This document shows positions 11,719-21,300 of a stretch of 64,000 bases of DNA, in pieces. Under the pieces are notes generated by a model. It made no database searches. It had not been told where the DNA came from and worked only from the letters and a program-made list of their open reading frames with translations. Origin of the DNA: Symsagittifera roscoffensis (lineage: Eukaryota; Xenacoelomorpha; Acoela; Convolutidae); assembly GCF_963678635.1 (NCBI RefSeq), contig NC_087070.1, positions 44,807,467 to 44,871,466 on the forward strand, given 5' to 3'. Numbering within the stretch: position 1 is the stretch's first letter; the number at the start of each line of letters is the position of its first letter. The position numbers and the translations under genes are program-made.

Positions 11719-12110
11719 TAAGAGTAATGAACCTAGTGAATACTCTTATATAGGTCTTGCTGATTTTTTTTTCCGGAAAAGTCTTAAAAGTCTCTAATAA
11801 CTACAGATGTGCATTCATATATATTGCTGCATTTCTGAATGCACTGAGGTTTATATGCACTTTTTGAGTTCAATTGAAATTTATCTGCTGAAAGGGACGT
11901 AAATGGCGCTCTCCAAATACGAACGTGGAAATGGCGCGAAAAAACGTGAACTATTTGTAGTTTCGAAAGTGGAATTTAATTTTAAGATTTCCAGCGTAAT
12001 AAAAACTTTATCTGTTGATCCAGTTTTCTCAATTTGGGTTAATGTTATCAAAAAATGTGTACATTGCGTTCATTACTCTTTTCAAGTCTTCGGTTGTCTC
12101 TATTTCTAAT
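11719..12110 (+). repeat. Interspersed repeat family B copy
   Basis: It starts with the hairpin TAAGAGTA (11719-11726) / TACTCTTA (11741-11748), then runs through the family blocks 'ataggtcttg', 'ggaaaagtctt', 'ctgaaaggga.g', 'gcgcgaaaaaacgtgaa', 'tagtttcgaaagtg', 'gttgatccagttttctcaa' and ends with a pyrimidine-rich 'cattactcttttcaagtc' block. An apparent ORF at 11903-12109 is a by-product. Confidence 0.7.
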
Positions 12111-12144
12111 TGCATAATATAGGGCTGCTTGTTGTCGTTTTCTC

Positions 12145-12475
12145 GCTAGTATTTGCGAAGCGAAGCTTCGACAATGTGTTAAATCATTAAATGAACCAAA
12201 AATGTGATTTGATCCATAGAACAGTATAATAATAATAATGATTTTATTTCAAACATTTGCTAAATCTATGTTTTTAGCGAGATGTTTCAAAAACATAATT
12301 TATACGCAATTTGGTTTTTTACAATCCAATTTATTCAAGCAAACTTTGTGAAAGCGACGGAATGTGTGTTAAGCGACAATATTTGGGCTCTTGCGCATTT
12401 TGAAGCTCCCTTTTGCCACTTTCCCGCTTGTGTTTGTGACTTTGCAGCTTCGCATCTGTGTTATATTCACCCTCC
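12145..12475 (+). repeat. Family A repeat fragments
   Basis: A 3' hairpin end (GCGAAGCGAAGCTTCG near 12160-12178) is followed by a second partial copy with 'cataatttatacgcaatttgg' near 12296 and a decayed 3' end (GCAGCTTCGCATCTGTGTTA, 12444-12463). Confidence 0.55.
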
Positions 12476-12599
12476 CATTCGTATCTACGCAGGTGTTTGA
12501 TGTTTTGTTTATTCGTCTCGAAGAAAAACAGTGAACGGGTGCGTGATGATGATCACAGTTGTCGAATCTAAGGCATGTTCACCTGGCTTAAGTCAGACT

Positions 12600-13060
12600 C
12601 TGAAAGCTTTTCGTTTACATATCTTTCAGACTTTTGGTGGTTGAAAATTCATGCTGTAGTTTTGCGAGCAGATCCTTCGGACACCGAATCTTAGTCTTTT
12701 GCTTGTTTGTAATACCGTCGAAAACATTCTTTCAAGTAACCCAGTAGAACTAAAGTTACAGCCAATAAGTAAGTTAAAACAGTTTTTCAAGTTTAATTGC
12801 GAATCCAATCAAATGCCGCAAAATCAGTCTTTGATATGTCCGATATCTGCAGTAGCTGAAGCAAGAATGACTTCGTCTACATATGCCATGAATCAAATCA
12901 GCGCGTCGTTGACAGTTTTCGAACTATACTTAACACAAGTATCCGATTTCATTTTCAACTCGATAATATTAAATCATCGATTATCGAATGTTATGTCTGT
13001 CCAGCTTCAGAGATGTTCTCATTCAGCTCCATGCTTTCAGATCTGTGGTATCCATGACAT
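12600..13060 (-). pseudogene. Possible Ty3/gypsy-like reverse transcriptase relic (antisense)
   Basis: On the minus strand a fragment reads FMAYVDEVILASATADIGHI, then a broken stretch to LDSQLNLKNCFNLLIGC. This recalls the RT catalytic box of LTR retrotransposons (Y/FxDD followed some 35 residues later by LnxkKC.f...), although here the second catalytic Asp is Glu. Several stops interrupt it. The call rests on a short motif and spacing only. Confidence 0.35.
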
Positions 13061-13062
13061 TT

Positions 13063-13720
13063 TTACACTAGCATCAGCTTAGTGTAATATTTAGAACCTT
13101 TTTTCTAACCTAAGTCGGAAGTATTGGTGCCACTTTTGGGGCATCTTTACAGCTTTTTGATAGCATGTGCTTTGCCATTCTAATAGTAATAAGTTAACAC
13201 CGTTGATGCATTTTTAATTCATCAAATGAACCGAAAAAAGCTTTTTGTTTCAAGCAACATAACAATCATAAAAACTCGATTTCAGAAGTTTTCTAACTCA
13301 ATATATCTGGCAATTTTTTGAAATGCATAATTTATACATAATGTGGCTTTATGCTCTCCGATATGTTACATGCAAAATTAGTGTGGATGCCTGCAGTTTT
13401 TTATGTTCCAAAATAATACTAGCAAAATTGTGTCATTTTGTAATTGGTGCCACTTTTGCTGAATGGCATTGGCAATTTATTAGCATATGTAGCTGCTTTA
13501 TTCGTGACTAGTGCTTGTCTGTTCTTAAGATTGCGTGGCTGAGTGGATAGTGCGTGAGACTCAAATTCCCTTGACTGCAGTAGGCCGCAGATCGATTCCT
13601 TGACCTAGCCGAGTTTTTGCTAATTTGAGGCTTATTTCTATTTTTTCTTATTGCACTTTCTAGAGCGTCTCTGTCGTGCTATGGCTAGTGTTGGCGAAGC
13701 AAAGCTTCGACTTTATGTTA
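13063..13720 (+). repeat. Interspersed repeat family A, near full-length copy (658 bp)
   Basis: It begins with hairpin TTACACTA (13063-13070)/TAGTGTAA (13080-13087) and ends with GGCGAAGC..AGCTTCG and TTATGTTA at 13720. In between are blocks shared with 19001-19660. At 13536-13546 is an RNA polymerase III A-box-like TGGCTGAGTGG, and about 50 nt later a B-box-like GATCGATTCC (about 13590-13599), the spacing seen in tRNA-derived SINEs. No protein is encoded. Confidence 0.75.
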
Positions 13721-13962
13721 GAAAATTGCGTTTAATTGAGAGCTCGAGCCATTTAGTTCAATTTCAAAGACATCAGGGATTTGAACTCTGCTCGTCTGGT
13801 TGGGTAGCCAAAACGTGCAACGAGGTAGAAATACTCAAGTAACTTTTTTGATCTCAGGTCCTCTTAGCGGTGTTTTTAGTCGTGAATCTTGCCGAGATCG
13901 ATCAGCGCTCGAAGAAGTTTGCAGTTGTCCTCGTAGTTACGGTTTCATCGGCAAACTAATTT

Positions 13963-14010
13963 CAGCAGAAGACTCGGAATCTTTTTTCTTTCGGTCCGAG
14001 TCTTCTGCTG
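13963..14010. repeat. Perfect 16-bp inverted repeat, 16-nt loop
   Basis: CAGCAGAAGACTCGGA (13963-13978) and its exact reverse complement (13995-14010) flank a pyrimidine-rich loop. On the minus strand the region encodes a short Ser/Asp/Glu/Lys-rich stretch; on the plus strand it lies in an open frame 13800-14132 of unknown meaning. Confidence 0.85.
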
Positions 14011-14149
14011 AGTCCAAGCCTTTTTCTTCCGTTGACGGCAACTACAAACGCGTTCATAATCATTGGATTCTCACTTTAATTTCCAATCAATCGGAGAATT
14101 TCATCAAGAACGTTCCCATAGCTTTAAGATAATTCCGTTAAGAATTTTG

Positions 14150-14347
14150 TCATACCTGGTAATTCCTGAGTCCGAATTGCTGGAGAAATTTTCTGCATTT
14201 TATCTTTAAACCGACAAAGCGTAGAAACTCGAAAAAGGAAGTGAAAGTCTTCTCTTCACATTTTTTACAAAGCCAGGCAAGTGATGCAGTGGCAAATTCG
14301 TTGCCTATAAATTTACAGGTGGTAGGGTCGATCTCGCCTTGTGCCAA
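14150..14347 (-). pseudogene. Possible retroelement ORF1-like relic with CxxC motif
   Basis: A 65-codon minus-strand frame reads CKFIGNEFATASLAWLCKKC, the end of a PHD/zinc-finger-like Cys pattern such as occurs in ORF1 of some LINEs, followed by a helical Phe/Leu-rich part. The adjacent minus-strand sequence up to 13960 is open but acidic/serine-rich. No RT motif follows. A chance frame cannot be excluded. Confidence 0.3.
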
Positions 14348-14483
14348 GTTCTTTTCAGATATAGTTTCGTTTTTTGAGTTTTCAAAGCTCCTTTTTGACG
14401 TTTGTCGGTCGTTTCTGAAGTTTTATGTATAAAGTAAAATTAAACACCGCAGATTTACTTCACAATCATTTCAACTGCTACTG

Positions 14484-14658
14484 AAGGGGACTATTCTCAT
14501 GCGCGTAGGACCGAATGCGCGAAAAGTTTCAAACCTTTCGAACTGTCCAAAACTGACTGAATTTATATCTAATTTCTTTCGAATTTTTTAATACTGAGCT
14601 CTGATTGGCTGAAAAAAAAATCGCGCATTCGGTCCTTCTGGCATGAGGGAACCCCCTT
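14484..14658. mobile_element. 175-bp MITE-like element with about 37-bp imperfect TIRs
   Basis: Left end AAGGGG.....CTCATGC...AGGACCGAATGCGCGA (14484-14522) is matched by the reverse complement of the right end (14621-14658), with GGACCGAATGCGCGA perfectly conserved. No clear target duplication is visible. No coding capacity. Confidence 0.75.
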
Positions 14659-15117
14659 TCCCATTAAATGAGCCTTCTAAAGAATCCCCTCTTTATATTG
14701 CGGCTAATTATTTACAAATACTTATTATATTTCCATCAATCTCCTTGTAATGCAGGGATCGAAATAAGTTGAAAGAGAAATTTGAAAGTTCAATTGAACT
14801 GAAATAAGGCGATCACCGATACTTTAAAACGTTTTTTTTTTTAAAACTGAATTGTAGGAGGGTCGTGATGAGTAAACGGCCACAGTTTGTATCATTCCTA
14901 AGGTCAGTTGTTCGAGACCCACTGTGTTTCTGCGAAGGTACATTTCCTAGCCCTGAAAAATAACCAAAAGAAACATTCAGATCTAAATAAGGGACAATGC
15001 AGCGTTCAATGAGCCGAACAGCTCGAATTTTTTGCTCCTTTTGCGCGTAGATAAATAGGGTCTTATTTTGAAGTATCGAAAAACAATACAGGCAAGGTGT
15101 TGATATCCATGTTTTAG

Positions 15118-15316
15118 GTTTGGACGCGGATACGATTCGATCATACATGATGTTTCTCAGTTGTCTCCAGAACAGCTCAGGAAAAATGGGAAGATTTGAT
15201 CCGCAACATTGCCTTGCCCTCTCAATTGTATCCAAATCGGCCAAATCTGACATGCAGTTGGAGAGATTCTTCAGTTATAGTCGAGGATGGGAAAGAAATA
15301 TCACAAAAATTGAAAC
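15118..15316 (+). pseudogene. TUBGCP6: TUBGCP6 exon with apparent frameshift at an A5 run
   Basis: From 15119 the frame encodes GRGYDSIIHDVSQLSPEQLR, matching the SGYD region of GCP6, then meets TGA at 15197-15199. The continuation (WEDLIRNIALPSQLYPNRP) is in the next frame. The switch falls on the AAAAA tract at 15182-15186, where a single missing A would account for it. The exon end (AAAC|GTAAGC, phase 1) also does not match phase 0 of the next exon at 15543; a 16-bp microexon-like stretch (AG|15448-15463|GTAAGT) lies between them but does not fix the phase. Either sequencing indels or real damage could explain this. Confidence 0.6.
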
Positions 15317-18300
15317 GTAAGCAGTTTTTTTTTCGGCGAAGTAGTTTGTCAGGTTTTTCGATAATTTCAAAACTGTAATTTTTAGTGGACTTGACTCTTT
15401 TAATTAGTTTGCTTGTAAAGTACGTACAGAGAGTCATTTTTGTTTAGGCTCGTGGAATGCAGCGTAAGTTATCAGAACTTCTGCCGTCTCTCATATTCGA
15501 GTCCACTGTTTATTTTTTTCTTACTTTATTGCGTTGATGCAGAAATCGAGCAGCTCACTTGAAAGATTCTTCATAGAAGCTGACAAGACGAAGCGGTGTG
15601 ACATTTACACTAGAACTAGAGCACCTCTGCAGTCGGAGTCTATGAACCCGGGGATAGACCTTCAAGAGGTAAGGTCAAGCCTCTAGGAATGGATTCACTT
15701 CGTTGGTCCTTGGTGTGTTTCCGAACATCAATTGAGAATGCTGTTGGTTGATGGTTGAAAGTAATATTGGTTGATAGTCTCTTATCAAGCATCACCCAAA
15801 AGATTCCTCCTTCGATTCAATTGAACAACCGATTTCGGATTGAATAACCTAAAAGCCTATTTGGTTCCAATAGTATAGTTTGAGCACAACGTGCTCCGTA
15901 AGCCGCGAGTTTGTGATCAAAGCCTGTCAAAAACTACATGAAAAAGGGAAATGACCTGTTTTCACAAAAATTGGTATTAACTGTCAAACTTTTCCGGTAA
16001 AATGATTTTGTTTTGTTAGCCAAACTCGAATCCCCCCCCCCCCCCTGATGAACAATTTTTACATTTAGGAAAATCCGCTCCGCTTCCGTCGATAAAATCT
16101 AAGATCTGCATATGATGCAAAATTATTTTATGATAAGAGACTATCATCCAATATTACTTCCAACTATCAACCAATAGCATTCTCAATTGATGTTCGGTAA
16201 TTTATTGAGCGCTTTAAGATTAAACAGCCAAAAATATAGTTTTTCTAAGTTTAAAAAATCTAATTATATCCTATTATTTTAAGTACTCATTATAAGTTAT
16301 TTTGTTAAAAATAAATTAAATTATTGCTTTTAGTTTAAACCCAATAGATATAGTTACACAATGCAACACTGCTACGAAATTAAAATGTTGTAGATTTTCT
16401 AAATTAAAAACGGTGAATGAACTTAAGAAGACAATTGTACTCTGCGATGCTGTGTTTCAGTTGGATGAGGGTTTTTGTGGTGACAAAGATGATCTTCAAT
16501 TAGTTTCTTCTGATGCTGATTGTACTTCTGATGGTTCTCATTGGGTTAGTCAGTGGCACGGAGTTGACTTCGGAGCCCCCAAACTAAGATCTACTTGGGA
16601 TCAATTTGGACAGTTAGTTCGGCTCTTTTTCTTTTCCCCCACCTAACATAAGCATCAATATTAGTTCTTGTACTAAGTAGCCCTTAGTTCTTGCTCAATG
16701 TTGAATCAATGTCTGCTAGAAAGGTTTCGTAACATTCAGTTATTTTGCATACTTTTTCAAATAAGTTTTTCAAAGCCTTTTTTGAACGCTTTTTGTAAGC
16801 ACTTCGAATCGCCTTTTTGTCGAAAACGACGTACGGAATTTCACGCGCTAGGTATCGGAATATAATCATGTAAATGTTTACAATCTAGTTTCTGGAAATA
16901 ACGACCATTTGCAAGTGTCTGCTTTGTTCTAGGTTGGAACCGACTTCCGAGTTGAGTTTTGCCTCGGACAACTCATGTTTATTGAAGTGTCTGGACGGAG
17001 TGAGATTCAGGAGTGTAGACTACGTGTCAGTGCCTGAAGACATTCTCATTGTGCACTGTCTGAACGTGCTAGTGGCAGTGCCATCATCCACCTTCTTATT
17101 CCACATAGTGAGTGAAACTAAATGGGAACTTGAAATTCTTTCTCATTGTACACTGTCTGAACGTGCTAGTGGCAGTGCCATCATCCACCTTCTTATTCCA
17201 CATAGTGAGTGAAACTAAATGGGAACTTGAAATTCTTTCTCATTGTACACTGTCTGAACGTGCTAGTGGCAGTGCCATCATCCACCTTCTTATTCCACAT
17301 AGTGAGTGAAACTAAATGGGAACTTGAAATTCTTTCTCATTGTACACTGTCTGAACGTGCTAGTGGCAGTGCCATCATCCACCTTCTTATTCCACATAGT
17401 GAGTGAAACTAAATGGGAACTTGAAATTCTTTCTCATTGTACACTGTCTGAACGTGCTAGTGGCAGTGCTATCATCCACCTTCTTATTCCACATAGTGAG
17501 TGAAACTAAATGGGAACTTGAAATTCTTTCTCATTGTACACTGTCTGAACGTGCTAGTGGCAGTGCCATCATCCACCTTCTTATTCCACATAGTGAGTGA
17601 AACTAAATGGGAACTTGAAATTCTTTCTCATTGTACACTGTCTGAACGTGCTAGTGGCAGTGCCATCATCCACCTTCTTATTCCACATAGTGAGTGAAAC
17701 TAAATGGGAACTTGAAATTCTTTCTCATTGTACACTGTCTGAACGTGCTAGTGGCAGTGCTATCATCCACCTTCTTATTCCACATAGTGAGTGAAACTAA
17801 ATGGGAACTTGATATTCTTTTTTGTAGTCAGAACCCTTGCGAAAAAAATTTTTTCTTAAGATTTTTAAAGATTCTTTGTATGAGAGGGAAAAAAGAAGTA
17901 GCATTTTTAAACAAATTTTCGTAGAGTGCATCATCAGTATCCTAACTGTTTGCCTGTGGGTAGGAACCCGCTGCTGAGGTTATGGAAAAAATTAAGGATG
18001 GCCGGGTGCTGTGCCAGCAGAACAGAATGTTCTGACTACTAAGACGGAAGTGAAGAAACCTAAAAAAATCCCATTTCTTAAATTTCAGTTAATTTTTTCC
18101 CTGTAAAGTGAAATTTAATGGTGTAAAAATCTGCGAAATGAGAGATTCTAATATGTTAATCATGGTAATATTGCAGAAGAATCAAATGAAGAGTTCAAAA
18201 TTGAGTTTCGATCATTGTTGAAAGGGCTTCAATATGATACCACCCAAATCCTACGAGCTTTCTTCGAAGTAGTAGAAACTGGGGGAAAAATACAAGCTAC

Positions 18301-21300
18301 TCCATAGTTCTTTCTCACTTCCTGAACTGGTCAGAACAGCTAGTTTTGTTTCGTTGCTTTAGTCAGACATGGAGTATTCAGTGAGGAGCAATGTGAAGGT
18401 GTCCACTCTAACCCCAGCCACTCTCCAGGAAGTGCTGAGAGAATTCGCCACCTGTGGCACCTGCTTCGAGAGACTATCTTTCTTCTGTCAACACTCAAAA
18501 GGTATGCTTTTTTCCGATCATTTGAGTGTTGTTGAGGCACTTTGTTTTCGGGTGTGTTTTGGTGTTGTCCACGCAAAATCAGCTACCACAAATAATCATA
18601 AGAGAGTTGAGTGATATATCATATTGAAGCCCTTTTAGTCGTGATTCGAACGACGTTTAGAAAATTTCCCAGTATCGAGAAAAACAGCTTCAATTTTTTT
18701 GATTTTTATTCTTATTTCGAGCAAATAAAGCGAGCGTACAGGCTTAGAATAGCTTAGTTTAAAGCGTAAAAATTTAATTTTAATCGAGACAAGTTAGTCT
18801 TTTGAGTTTTTTAGCGCTTTTTTGGCATCAAAAACTTCACAAGTTCGGAAAAGAGCAAAATAGATCAAATTTGTTGTCCAGTTGCTTATTTTATTATGAC
18901 TGTCGAATATGCCTAAGCTTTAATTTTTCATTCAGATCCGTTTCCGATAGCAAAAGTGTAAAGGTGACTGATTTCTTGTTTCAGTAATAGATATGGATAT
19001 TTACACTAGCGTCAGCTTAGTGTATTATTAAGAACTTTGTTTTTGTTTTTTAAACCTAAGTCGCAAATATTGGTGCCACTTTTGGGGCACCTTGCAGCTT
19101 TTTGATAGCATGTGCTTTGAAATTTGAATAGTTATAAGTCAATACCGTTGATGCATTTTATTTCATCAAATGAACGGAAAAAAAGCTATTTGTTCAAACA
19201 ACATAGCTCAATAAAAACTTGATTTCCGAAATTTTCTAACTCAATGTATCTCGCAATTTTTTGAAATGCATAATTTATACTCAAGGTGCATTTATGCTTT
19301 GCGATTTGTTGCATGCAAAGTTAGTGTGGATGCATTCAGTTTTTTATATTCCAAATTATCACATGCCAAATTGTGTCTATTTGTACTTGGTTCCAATTTT
19401 GCTGAATCGCATTGGCAGTTTATCAGCGTATTTACCTGCTTTTTTCGTGACTTATGTTTGTCGGTGGTTAAGCGTGCGTAGCTGAGCGGTTAACGTGAAT
19501 CTCAATATCTCTTGATTGCAGTATTTCGCAGATCGAATCCTAGACCTTGCCGATTTTTTCCTAATTCCAGGCATATTTCTATATTTTCTCATTGGTTTTT
19601 CTAGAGCTGCCTTTTATCGTGTTCCCGCTAGTGTTTGCGAAGCAATGCTTCGCCTGTGTCAATTTTTCTATCGGAATAAAAAATAACTTTGGATTCAGTT
19701 TTCTCAAATACGGTTAATTTAGTCACAAAAAGTATCTGTTATGAGCTTCGAAGAGCTTCAAGGGTATGTTTTTTTTCGGAAATTAGAAAGCCGAAGTTTT
19801 TTTTTGCAAAAACCAGCCAGTTTTTTTTTGCTATGCCCTTGTGTTCAAAAGCACTTTTCCAGCTGTATGTTGGCTGTGTTCGGGTTTTTGAAAATTCAAT
19901 GGCGACATATTGAAGAAAGCTTTAAGGTCTTAGCTCTAGCTAAATTTGAGAATAATTCTGAGGATTCCACCAATGATTTACAGGTCTCTTCATTTCTTGT
20001 CTTGCTTCCCAAATACAGAAGCTGCTCAGGATAATACATGGTCTAGTAGTTGAATTGTTCGATCGGAGAGGCTCCCTAAATATGCTCAAGTTGGACTCGT
20101 GTACGAAAAGTATTCGGCGACTGGCGACCTTTCTAATGGGCATTATATCGGGCTGCTCTCAAGGTAAGGTTGTTACCGCTAAAAAATCATTTTAATATCA
20201 ATAATTCACATTTTACACGCTGGCTGTTTTTCAACACGAGAAAGTATTTCAGTTAGATGAGGCTAAATGCTTTCACGATTTATAGTAATTTAAATTCTGT
20301 TGAGAAAGCTTCACGATTTTCAAAACTTATGGCTTTGCTTTGACTGTTGGAACGACACGCTTAAAAGTGTAATTCTCGTGACAGTCATAAGTTACTGATT
20401 GCTTAATCATTCGTGTAAACGATTTCGAGTCCCCTGATTTTTGTTACAGGTGACCAAGTGCTCTCGTATCTCTACCAGAAATGTTTGGAATCGACTGGCT
20501 CGCCGTTTTATAAATTGATGACTCACCTTTTCAAGGCATGCTCTCAGCCTTATATGGACCTTATTCAGCACTGGATTTATCATGGCTTACCGCAAGACCA
20601 TTCAACTATCGAGGAGTTTTTCATCACAGGAAATGTCGAGTTTTTGTCATGCAGGAATCGCAGTTTTTGGACGAAGGCCATAACATTGAACACTGACGAG
20701 AGAAGATCAAACGTGCCAATGTTTTTAAGAGGTCACATTGACGACGTTTTCACATGTGGAAAGACGATTATGATGATTAAAGCTTGTCAGCCTTACGTAC
20801 GTTAGCAATGCTAATAAACGAAGTGATTTTGAACTATTCAAGTCCTGCTGTTTTTTTAAGGAAAAGTTTGAATTTGGTTCATACTATTATTTCTATTTCC
20901 GTTAAGTTTGATGTCTTTGAAGCTTGCATATCGAATTATCAAGGAGGTTATATCCAGTTGTTGATTAGTTGAAGCGATTATGGCGTAAGATTTAATAATA
21001 ATGTTTCTTAAATATGGATGGTTCAATTGCCAAAGACATGTAAGCTGTTATCAAAAGTTTGCGAAAACTTTTTTGCTTGATAGTTTTATATACTGCTATA
21101 AGATATTGGTAATACGCTGCATTTCATTTTTTTAGTAACTAATTAGAACAAACAGGTAACCAAATGGCCAAAAAGAATCAAACAGTTTCCATGTTTTAGC
21201 ACTACATGGTGTCCAACTATCTTTCATCACCCCGATTGACCGTGACCTTTGACCCGAGTGAGGTTGGGAGTTTAGAACGAGAGGCAGAAATGTACTGCTC

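Noticed and set aside
12699..13082. Plus-strand 127-codon frame
   Set aside because: Composition is not coding-like and the opposite strand shows RT-like motifs; the last part enters a family A repeat.
13063..13720. CRISPR-like array or tandem repeat built from GCGAAGC/GCTTCGC hairpins
   Set aside because: The hairpins are kilobases apart, always at the end of a longer repeat, with no regular spacers; the DNA is eukaryotic.
14813..15253. Minus-strand 146-codon frame
   Set aside because: It overlaps a conserved TUBGCP6 exon on the plus strand, has no motif, and is explained as a shadow.
16933..17924. The overlapping 65-codon frames across the 97-bp array as a family of small repeated proteins
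   Set aside because: They arise because 97 is not a multiple of three and each frame runs through two units. The sequence is an exon end plus intron, and the real coding use stops at 17107.
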